Under the pieces are notes generated by a model. It made no database searches and was not told the DNA's origin. It saw only the letters and a list, made by a program, of their open reading frames with translations. Shown here one piece after another: positions 1-8,735 of a stretch of DNA of 64,000 bases. Positions within the stretch are counted from its first letter, which is position 1, and every line of letters starts with the position of its first letter. Source of the DNA: Isoetes taiwanensis. Lineage: Eukaryota; Streptophyta; Lycopodiopsida; Isoetales; Isoetaceae. The stretch covers positions 2,847,167 through 2,911,166 of the forward strand of contig JAJEKV010000027.1 of NCBI GenBank assembly GCA_021234155.1, written 5' to 3'. The translations under genes and the position numbers were made by a program.

Positions 1-540
1 CGAATGGACCTCCTTGTATGCGTATTAAGGATAAGGATATGGTATGAGTATATGCTTGATCCTAGCACTTCCAACATGGTCGTCTTCCTCATGCTAGTTG
101 CATCTCTTAATTAAGTTTTTTACGGCTAGTTAATGACATATTAAATCTAATGTCTCTTTTTTATCAGTCTTTTCCTCATTTGATTGCAATATTTATACAT
201 TAATAATCCTTTGGTATAGATTGATAATCCTTTGGTAAATATGTCGTAGCATAAAATCCTTTAGCATTTGCTTTTTTTAGAAAATCCTTTATTTTTCCCT
301 TTTTTTATATAATCCATGATGAGTTTCTTCAGAGCAATCCATCCGCATCGGATAATGTCGAAATGGAAAGCTCAGATGTCTTTTATCGATAATGTAACTT
401 GCCAAATTGAAACGAAAAGCTCAGATACTTCTCACTCGCACTTAATTCAAGAAGCTTGAACATTAGAGCACTTTATGTATGAAATATAAAGCTCTAATTT
501 GATGTTTCAAATTGAAACAAAAATTTCAAATATTTCACAA
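1..540. other. no recognisable gene
   Basis: AT-rich sequence with no ORF of note and no domain or RNA gene that I can recognise. Confidence 0.6.
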
Positions 541-544
541 GCAG

Positions 545-880
545 GTCGAACACTAGAAATATTTCACAAGGAGGTGGAACACTAGAAAACTCCATGAAAC
601 AGTGCAAGTGCCTTGTTCTCATACTTACAAATAGAGCAACTAGACTACTCTATGAAATAGTGCAAGTGCCTTGTTCTCATACTCACACATAGAGCAACTA
701 GACCCTAACATACTTAGGGTGCTTTTCCATGGGTCACCTCAAATTTCAAATATTTCAGAAGCACTAGAGCACTCTATGAAATAGTGCAAGTGCCTCGTTC
801 TCATACTCACACATAGAGCAACTAGACTGTAACGTACTTAGGGTGCTTTTCCATGGGTCTCCAACCTCAAGATTTTCTTG
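545..880. repeat. tandem repeat, three copies
   Basis: A unit of about 60 bases with the core ATAGTGCAAGTGCC, then TCTCATACTCACA and AGAGCAACTAGAC, occurs three times (about 590, 640 and 770). The last two are followed by the same ACTTAGGGTGCTTTTCCA block. It has no coding potential. Confidence 0.75.
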
Positions 881-2070
881 AGGTTCAGATCTTGGCCTGT
901 AGGTTCCCGTGGGCGCCTCAGCTTGAAGAATTCAGGTTTATGGTCTTAATCTAAAGTAATCCTCAAGTATTTTTTAACGTCCAAGTTTTGGACTTGGCAT
1001 CTATTTTCAGGTCGGCAATCTCATGGGAAAGCACCTTACTGTCTTATAGATAATTTGCCACAATATAAAGTCTCATTTTCCTTTCTCGAGGAAGACAAAC
1101 TCTTCGAGACATAGATTTAACATTTTTTTATGCATGTTAAAATGTACTTGCATTTTGTCATGCAAGTTAAAATGGACTTGCATTGTAAGGAAGTTGGACA
1201 ATTGGCCCTACTATATAAATAAGGGGAGTATATGCCTGATGGGTTCTATTATTTCAAAATGTGAGGGGAGCATATGCTTGATGGGTCGTCTATTACTTCA
1301 AAGTGAATGACTGGACAAAATAAGTTTCTCAATCTAATTTATTGTCTTTTCTACATTTGATTTGCAATGATGTACCATTCTTTATTTTCGACGCCACAAC
1401 AAATATACAGGGAATGGCAGACCAAATGCCATTCCCCTATAATATATAGAAGCGGGAAGTGTTTTTTTGTATTAGGTTTGTTGTTGATTCAGATTGGGCG
1501 AGAGCTTCAAATCGGGCGAAGCTTCGTATCTTGTGAAATCAAAAGATGAAATAGATCTTTTGCTCAGCAGCATCTGTGAAAATCCTGTAAACATAGTTAC
1601 CAAAAATGAAAACGGAATGAAAACGAGAAGTTGGAATTGAAAATGAAAACGAAAACGAAAACGGCAAGTTCTGGAAAAAAATTCATACATCTGTACAGGC
1701 ATAATAATATTAATATGACATACTTAATACAGTGTAATCTGAAATATTGCTTGTCCAAAATAGCATATTTTCTAGTTAAACAACTCAGACGATAAGTTCC
1801 ACATACTTAGAAGAATAAACTCTAAGATTTACTTACTTGTAACAAAGAAAATATGAAACTATATGGTAACATGACAACAAAAATTCGTAATGTTCAAGGT
1901 TATCAAGCCCTTCGTAAATCTTTCCAAGGCATGGATCATTTCCATCAACAAGGCGCAATATCAAAACAATTGGCTCCACAAAAGCACAATTTCATTAAAA
2001 TGAGAAATTTCGTGATTCCAATTAGGGACGAAAATATTTTTTAGTCCATTTTATGACGTTTTTTTGGGCA
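881..2070. other. no recognisable gene
   Basis: AT-rich spacer with only short chance ORFs. It lies beyond the 3' end of the minus-strand ParB-methyltransferase gene. A half copy of the GGCGCC palindrome follows at 2,074-2,087. Confidence 0.55.
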
Positions 2071-2310
2071 ATTATGGCGCCATTTAGCAAAAATATGTAT
2101 TTAAAGTGCCCTTTATTGGCACCATTAAAAATACTAACAGTGCATATAATGAAGCTAAAGAAACATGAGATCACAAAATCAATAAAAATTTCTATATTCA
2201 TAGATTTGCATATCCATAAATTTGCCACAACAGGCAAGGACTTGGAAGAGATAGTCTGTTTACAAAAGTATTATTGTACAATTTATATTATATTCTGGAG
2301 AGAATTCAGG

Positions 2311-3360
2311 CTATTCAGCAGGATCAGGTTCCCCAGTGCCAGTGCCATGGCTAGAAGAAGCACCCATAGGATCTCCTTGAAAGGTCTCGAACCCTGTGGC
2401 AATGAAATTGGGATCATCAAGAATGTCCAGATTGAATTCTGTATTCTTGATCACATCATAGTCCACATCGGGTTGATCTTCAGGTATCGCATGACTTGAT
2501 GGATCTATAGCTTCTTCAACAACAGCACCTTGTCTCTCATTCACAGGAACTACTGCGATGATAGGATTCAGGAGGCGGTTAAGCCTACCAAGGATGCCCT
2601 GTAGGCACTGCCGCTTAACCGGGTCACTTTCGAACACAATACAAAATCTCTTATGGATCAATGCAGCTCGGCCAAACGAACCACAGGAGAAGTAATCAAA
2701 CACTCCTGTTCCTGGCAGTACCATTTTTTGCACGAGATAAGAGCATGTGGCAGGCCCCAGTTGGTTTCTCATGATTAAGTCCCCTGGCAAGCCTTGCCAC
2801 CGTACTGAATCTGCCGCTGAAACGCTTTCGGGCCATAGCCTCTTCTCTCCCTGTCCGCCTCTTCTTCATTACGTTCCGAATCGGGTAGCAGTTCTTGAGG
2901 ATGACCGCATATACGAGAATCAGAGGTCAATGTCATTGGCGGGAGCACCGTAGTGGGCTGAATTTTTGTGGCGCATACTAGTGCATGTGGCTCCCAATTC
3001 TCGTGGGCGTGCGGATTCTTGTATTCGTCCTCATACATGCCAATAAAAACTCTGGATCTGGAATCCAGGTTATCCAACACAGATGAAATCAAAATATTAT
3101 GCTCTGGCCTTGCAAAGCACACTATCCAGAAAAGAATCACCATGGTGTTCTTTACATTAATGTATTAAAAGTTAGATAGTGTGGTTGTGTCCCACATTGG
3201 ACTTATGCCTCTACTGTCCAGGACTATCAAGGATACTGGTATAGGAGTGCAAACAACTTGCCCCCTACTGTCTGTTAGTTCTTCACAACGGAAGTCTTCA
3301 GTATCCTCTCTCTGCAAGACAGCATTACGTATAAATCTTGCCAAGGCAGGTGGCACGTTA
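2311..3360 (-). other. DNA methyltransferase-like C-terminal domain
   Basis: In protein order there is a segment VSLIVLDSRGIS...WD (near 3,220), in the place of catalytic motif IV (usually DPPY or SPPW). Next comes ILFWIVCFARPEHNI...VFIGMYEDEYKNPH...NW. The last block holds VFDYFSCGSFGRAAL...RFCIVFESDP (about 2,709-2,610), which matches AdoMet-binding motif I (VLDPFxGSGTTxxAA...ExDP). Motif IV before motif I is the beta-class order of N6-adenine/N4-cytosine methyltransferases. The expected P-P of motif IV and the second G of GSG are not intact, so activity is doubtful. An acidic tail ends near 2,311. Confidence 0.45.
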
Positions 3361-3923
3361 CCAAAAATTCATTCCTTGGTCACTCCTTGTTCAATCCACT
3401 TACTATGCAAGGTGGCCATGGAAATCAAGTCGGCATCGTCGAAGCCCACCACGGCAGTACTGAGATCATTGAAGGATGTGAACTTCTTCGGAAAATTATC
3501 CTTCACATATTCCAAAATCTCCTTCTTCAAGAAAGATATAGATCGTAGTGTCTTTGCCCTTGTCTTGAAGAATTGCTTACCTGTATAATCACTGGTGACC
3601 TTCACATAGGTCTTCCCATCAAGCACTTCCTGGAACAAAATCCGACAGTCTTCATATTCGAGACCCCTCATGCACCTCAGGTAGGTCTGATTCGAAGTAG
3701 ACAGATTCTTTTGCCCAGTTACAGGTAATAGTTTGTCCCTTGTTATCTTTTAGCTTGCAAGATTTCCACAAGTTCCATAGGGACATGAATAGCTGAAAAA
3801 TATCTTCAGGCATGAAGACCCATTGGTTGAAATCTTTCGGTGCCTTGTGACGCATGGTAACTTCAGCCAAAGCCAGATAACGCTGGAAACAACAAGAAGT
3901 TAGTCTTGAATGCAAATGATTAT

Positions 3924-3947
3924 CAAATGGCGCCAGGCGCCATTTCG
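3924..3947. repeat. GGCGCC palindrome inside a likely intron
   Basis: A near-complete copy of the palindrome (CAAATGGCGCC, A, GGCGCCATTTCG) lies between two coding blocks of the minus-strand ParB-methyltransferase gene. Its half-site relative at 2,074-2,087 lies just past the gene's 3' end. Confidence 0.8.
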
Positions 3948-3959
3948 TAAAAAGCCAAC

Positions 3960-4700
3960 AAATAAAACACTATGTACCTTGTAGGGTTTTGAGCGTGATT
4001 GCCCGCGTCCCGATGGATCAGGCTTCCCGCAGAGAGCATACTGGTGCCGCAGGTGGGTTATTTTATCAATGAAGGGCTCCTTGAAGATAGTCTTGGCAGA
4101 GATATCATTGACTTCACAACTAAGCTACAGGCATTCTTGCTCGTTGACCGTTCCAGATAAGACTCGGCAATTCCGATACTCATAAATCTTGGACATTTGT
4201 TCTTGGGACTTTGCTGTGCCGAGTCTTCTACATACAAGCTGAGCAGCCATTACTGAGTGATTGCCATTCACTATATAATAGTGCACCTTGTCGAGGTCAG
4301 CCTCGGTTTTCCAAGGGACCAATTTCTTTGTGATGGGATTGAATAGAATCACATCAGCGGGAGTGAACACTGGATGTGGGTCTCTTTGAAAGGACTCCAC
4401 TAACGTTTTGACGTGCTCCATATTCCTTGGCCTAGATGTCAGATTTGGTGGCCCTTGATAAAGGTTAAACACGTTTATCCGTTTTATGAATGTGATGCCT
4501 AGAGGAAAAAGATGCCGGTGGTCAAAGATTTTCTGTAACGTTGTCTCTGCCGTCTTTTCCTCTTCTGACCTTTCCATCTTAAGATTTGTAGGCACCTCGA
4601 GCAAGTGCCGAGCTATTCTTAATGTAAGCTTGCGCTCCTTGGGCTTCTCAGTGGTGACCCTTTTGGCCGGTGTGCCTGCAGAATCCTTTGTATGTGATGG
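3960..4700 (-). other. ParB/Srx-like domain
   Basis: The block reads VKTLVESFQRDPH, then PVFTPADVILFNP, and then YYIVNGNHSVMAAQLV (4,274-4,230). This follows the ParB N-terminal domain plan: a helix with L..S, then a variable strand segment, then the G.H/R..AA motif. The canonical R of G-R-R is replaced by N-H, as in the sulfiredoxin-like branch. After an in-frame TAG near 4,125 the frame stays open to CGKPDPSGRGQSRSKPYK, where GTACAT may act as a splice donor. Whether it binds DNA or acts as a nuclease cannot be read from the sequence. Confidence 0.5.
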
Positions 4701-5732
4701 GCTTGCAGGAATGTCACCACCACTTCTGGCTTCCTGTGCGTCGTTCCTCTCCGTCCGCCTAGGACTTGCATCGGGACTAGGAGTCCGAGTCTGTCTCCTT
4801 TGTTTTTTAGGTGTCCTCTCGTTCTAAGAGGTCTCTAGCCTATGCTTCTTCTTCTTCTTTTTCCCTTCGATGTCCTCTGTCTCCCCTTCCCTTCCCTCCT
4901 TTACCTGTCCTGCCTTTCCTTCCTTCTGCCCTTTCCCGTCCCTTTCCTTGTCTTTCTTCCTTTTATCTTTCTTTTCTTTCTTTTCCTTCTCAGGATCTTT
5001 GTGATCCTTTCTCTTACCTTTACCCTTGCCTGCCGCTTTTCCTTCCTCAGTTTCCTGGCCAACATCTTCAGTAGCAGATGAGGAGTCTTTTTCGGCTGCA
5101 GTTGCCTCCTTAGTTTGTCTTGTCTTCTTCCTGCTAACTGTCCGAAGCCAGGCCGTGTCCACATTGCCGGGTAGTTTCTGAGAGGCTAATGCCTTGACAA
5201 CGAATGAAGGCGAATTTTTCGACTCGTTCATACGATTGCGAAGAATATGATAGCCCCTCAAGATTTCTTGTGGACCTTGGATGTCAGCTTCTTCAAAGTT
5301 GCTGTAAGATGGCAGCGCCCAGCCTTGCTTCTTCATCGAACCAGGCACATTTGCAATACTAGCAGACATCATAGTGGGATCATAAAACTTCCAATCCACA
5401 TAGTAGATAATTATTCTCTGCTCAATAGTGTCCTCAAGGACCACCCGGAGCCAATCATCGCGACCGCACTTGGTAACCTTCTTCATGTTGACCACGATAC
5501 CCGGCTAGTAAATTCCTTCTGATTCTCTGGACATCTCCCTTATAAACAAGCAGAGCTCTCTTCTGCAGTCTCCTTTCGAGCCTGTAGGAGCAGACGTGCT
5601 CATCCGTATTACTTCCATGCACCAGCTCCTGTCTGTCAGCATGATTGTCTGGTCGGATTGAAATTGTGGTTCCACGCGTAGTGCAGCTGAAACAAAGAGG
5701 CATCATTAACGGCACTAAACGAACAAGCAGGC

Positions 5733-5856
5733 AAACCAGACGAGAAATAGGCAAATGGCGCCATTTGCATCTGAGTCCAATGCATAAACACTCATGATGC
5801 ATTGGACTCAGATGCAATGGCGCCATGGCGCCATTTGCCTACTTCTCGTCTGGTTT
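5733..5856. repeat. long hairpin with GGCGCC palindromes
   Basis: The arm starting AAACCAGACGAGAAATAGGC (5,733) is mirrored by GCCTACTTCTCGTCTGGTTT (ending 5,856), around an 11-base loop near 5,790-5,800. The arms include GGCGCC palindromes and a 19-base ATCTGAGTCCAATGCAT segment with its mirror. The hairpin lies directly upstream of the first readable coding block of the ParB-methyltransferase gene. Confidence 0.85.
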
Positions 5857-5899
5857 GAACAAAAACCCACGGTGAACAAAAACACAATAATAAGCAACT

Positions 5900-6660
5900 C
5901 ATAAGCAAATGGCGCCATGGCGCCATTTGCTTCATAGATTGCTTATCCATGGGTTTCAATACGACCCAACCCAATAAGAAGCAATCTACCAACATGGCGC
6001 CATTTGCCCAAGAGTTGCTCGATTTGTCCTAATTAGCAAATGGCTTGACCATAGTCGCCATTATAACCAGTTCACAATCAAATGGCGCCATGGCGCAATT
6101 TGCTTGCTAGAATGCTTCATAGATGGGTCTTAATACGTCCAATGTATATGTAAATGGCGCTGTGGCGCCATTTGGTTGGTGAGACGGGACTTACTGCGCT
6201 CCTAGTTATCCATGGGTGTCAATAAGCTTGTTAAGCTTAGTCTTATTGATACCTATGGATAACCTGAAGCCCAGTAGGATATGTTCATTGGGCTTATTGA
6301 CACCCATCTATCAAGCATTCTAACAAATGGCGCCATGGCACCATTTGCATATGAACTGGTTATAATGGCGACTATGGTTAAGCCATTTACCATTAGAACA
6401 AATCGAGCAAAACTTTGGCAAGCGCCATTTGCCAACAACAAGACTCCCAAAAGTAAGCTAACAGGCATCCAAATGGCGCCATGGCGCCATTTGCCAACAA
6501 TAAGACTCCCTAAAGTAAGCTAACAGGCATCCAAATGGCTTTATGGCCATTTACAACAACAAGACTCCTAAAGTAAGCTAAGATTATCTAAACAAACTCC
6601 TAAAGTAAGCTATCAGGGCATTCAAATGGCGGCATAATTTCATTTGGAACAAATAAATAA
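5900..6660. repeat. array of 24-bp GGCGCC palindromes
   Basis: The unit is CAAATGGCGCCA joined directly to its reverse complement TGGCGCCATTTG. Exact copies are at 5,906-5,929 and 6,470-6,493, and close variants at 6,079-6,102, 6,152-6,174 and 6,324-6,347. Half or short forms are at 5,752, 5,994, 6,421, 6,534 and 6,626. Spacing is roughly 60-170 bases. The sequence between sites is partly repeated: AGTAAGCTAACAGGCATCC recurs about every 60 bases at 6,432-6,660. Confidence 0.9.
6003..6430. repeat. large inverted repeat centred near 6,232
   Basis: The left arm contains GCTCGATTTGTCCTAA, ACCATAGTCGCCATTATAAC, TAGAATGCTTCATAGATGGG and TTATCCATGGGTGTCAATAA. The right arm carries their reverse complements in mirror order, about 200 bases per arm with scattered changes. 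Palindrome sites at 6,079 and 6,324 occupy equivalent positions in the two arms. Such a structure could fold as a cruciform or give a hairpin transcript. Confidence 0.85.
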
Positions 6661-6859
6661 GAAACCATGCAAGTAGATGACATACACGTATTCTGACAGT
6701 ATGCTTAGATCTCCCATGACCTCGGGGCTCAGATTTGTCGATTTCCATTTCGAGCGCCTTGATTTTTGCCCGAAAACTGGTGTTCTGCTCGAAGAGGTAA
6801 GGCGTTGAACTCTAGAGATTAGGCGCCAGAAAACACTGAAAAAATAGGCCAAAATGGGT

Positions 6860-7335
6860 TGCACGAGGCGCTAGGCACTAGGCGCTGGCGGCTAGGCGTT
6901 GGGCGTTGGCGGCTAGGTTGCTGAGAGCTAGAATAACTTGCGACAAAAGCAAATGAGGTCCTAAAGAAACAATGAGACGTAACTAACTATCAATTTGAAA
7001 TTTTGGCGATGGGCGTCTCCGCTATACCACGCATCTGACCAACTAGGGGCGTGTGGGCGGTTAATGCCCTTCTTGCCCATGCCCACCCATGCCTGTGGCG
7101 GTCCAGGCACCCATGCCCGTGGCGGTCCAGGCGCCCATGCCCGCCCAAATTTGAACTTTCAAATTCAAATATTTCCCGCCCTTCCGTATGCCCGCCCAAA
7201 TTTGAACATAAAATTTAAAAATCCCGCCCGTAATTTGAAACTTGAACTTGCCACCTGTGCAAATTTTAACATAAAATTCAAAATTCCCGCCCGTAATTTG
7301 AAATTTCACTGCCACTTGTGCAAATTTGAATCGTC
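6860..7335 (+). promoter_or_regulatory. repeat-rich region with E2F-like motifs
   Basis: GGCGCTAGGC/GGCTAGGCG repeats (6,865-6,925) are followed by two copies of CCCATGCC(C/T)GTGGCGGTCCAGG (near 7,085 and 7,110). After these come repeated CCCGCCCAAATTTGAAC or CCCGCCCGTAATTTGAA blocks. TTTCCCGCC at 7,172-7,180 matches the plant E2F site, and two ATCCCGCCCG-type variants follow at about 7,221 and 7,284. Promoter function for the plus-strand gene downstream is inference. Confidence 0.3.
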
Positions 7336-7339
7336 CACT

Positions 7340-7586
7340 TATTTTAAAATTGTACTTTGCATTTAAAGCTTTGTCTTTGTCGCCGTTCTCCCTCTTAAGG
7401 CGACCATGGTACGACGCAGACGTTTTCGTTACCAGTTCGGCGGCTTTCGAATCCGGGCCTTACTCGTTTTCAAATTTCCAGCCACATAAATGCCAAGCGG
7501 CTTTCCTCAGGCGCCTAGGCAGAAACTTTGCAAGGCGCATGCGTGCTATCAGGCGCTTTCTTCTTGGCGCTCACAGAAATCCCAGG
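7340..7586 (+). other. possible 5' exon with splice donor
   Basis: An open plus-strand segment ends at GAAATCCCAG, followed by GTGAGCC, a good plant donor (7,587). It could be a leader exon of the DUF7869-type gene that begins about 1.1 kb downstream. I do not recognise the encoded residues and no transcript evidence is available. Confidence 0.25.
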
Positions 7587-7957
7587 TGAGCCATCCTCCA
7601 GCTATAGGCGATTTCGGTTCTCAGTGACTCCCAGTTATTCAAGGCGCAGTGTGAATTCATATCTGCTGAGATCAGCTTGTTTTTCTAGTTCCATCTACTG
7701 CTCCAGTACAACAAACCACTATATGGATCTATCTAATATCAAGTAAGTCCACTATTTATGGTAGGAATTATGTTCTATTGATGCCATGTATATACCGTGT
7801 TCAAATAAAATTCATACTGCTTGGACACTAAGAACCTTAGTTTCAATTGCAAAGTTGGCATGGGGTGCCCGTGTTATGCATGCCTGCTCTTATTGACACA
7901 TATACAGCAATGGGAGCAAGAATGCATAACATAGGCACCTCGTGTAGATTTTGTGAG

Positions 7958-8227
7958 CCAAATCGCGCCATGGCGCCATTAATTTGAAATGGTGAACACT
8001 TGGATCAAATGGCGCCAGGGCGCCATTTTGTTTCAAATTCACCCCTAAAGTGGTGTATTGGTCTAAATGGCGCCATGGTGCCATTTCTTTTCAATGTACA
8101 TCAAGGTGTACAGTTGAGCCATTTAGTACAAAAAAAAAAAATTGGTGTAATTTTGGAGCCAAAGGGCGTCATTTGGCTCCAAATTTACACCAAAATTTAA
8201 TTTTTTGTACTAAATGGCGCCATTTTT
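7958..8227. repeat. second palindrome cluster and 100-bp hairpin
   Basis: Palindrome variants are at 7,959-7,982, 8,006-8,030 and 8,065-8,086, with a half site at 8,212. At 8,118-8,218 a nearly perfect hairpin pairs CCATTTAGTACAAAAA with TTTTTGTACTAAATGG and TTTTGGAGCCAAA with TTTGGCTCCAAA, with an 8-base loop. This lies just 5' of the plus-strand DUF7869-type gene. Confidence 0.85.
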
Positions 8228-8735
8228 GCTTGTTTATTGCTTGTTTTTCGTCTAATTCATATGTTCTAAAAAGTGTCACCTTGCTTGATTGAAACAAGTT
8301 CAATTTTCCCCTGTACAACCTATTCGTCGGAAGGACAATTGTTGCCCGAGGCCATATTTTTAATAGAACCACTCTTCATGGGAAGGAAATAGATCCTTTA
8401 AATGTAGCAATTGAGGTCACGGAGTCCGTGATCCCATCGACGAGCTTCCAAATCCCCCCTAAGGGGCGTATAACATTGGTGAAGCAAAGAGGGCACATTC
8501 ATTCAAAGGGCCTAAGAGGGATGTAAAACATGTTGAGTGCCCCTCAAGTGAAGATACGTCTTCAACATCCCTCAATTTGCCCTCTTCAGAAGAGGATTCA
8601 TCTAGTAGTCCACCATTTGTCAAGAGTCCGCCAGATTATAAGTTTCACTTGCACCTTTGTGGTGAACCAAGCAACACAAAGAACAAATGAAGAAGACGAC
8701 GATAGTAGAGGAGATTGGAGGTCATGAGAATCTAG

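Larger units (their letters stand above)
2311..5686 (-). pseudogene. ParB-like plus DNA methyltransferase gene, decayed
   Basis: Several minus-strand coding blocks in a consistent order appear to form one gene. The first (5,686-5,500) starts behind a TTTCAG acceptor. A 223-codon block (5,495-4,824) follows, with a globular N-terminal half and a long Lys/Glu-rich second half. Next are a ParB/Srx-like block (about 4,700-3,960), a linker (3,915-3,370) and C-terminal blocks that look like a beta-class DNA methyltransferase (3,360-2,311). Frames change near 5,500 and 4,820, and in-frame stops occur near 4,125, 3,665 and 3,370, so the copy reads as broken unless further introns or sequence errors explain this. 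ParB-like domains fused to DNA methylases are known in phages and mobile elements; here the introns and the plant transposons around it argue for a resident nuclear gene. The assignment rests on motif reading only. Confidence 0.5.

Noticed and set aside
4811-5081. Plus-strand Pro/Phe/Leu-rich ORFs
   Set aside because: They are shadows of the Lys/Glu-rich linker encoded on the minus strand.
2311-5686. Bacterial or phage contamination as the source of the ParB-methyltransferase text
   Set aside because: Intron-like interruptions, base composition like the surroundings and adjoining plant transposons argue for a nuclear location.
5733-6660. CRISPR-like array of palindromic repeats
   Set aside because: The intervals between palindromes vary and are themselves repeated or mirrored. 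There are no cas genes, and the context is a plant nuclear genome.
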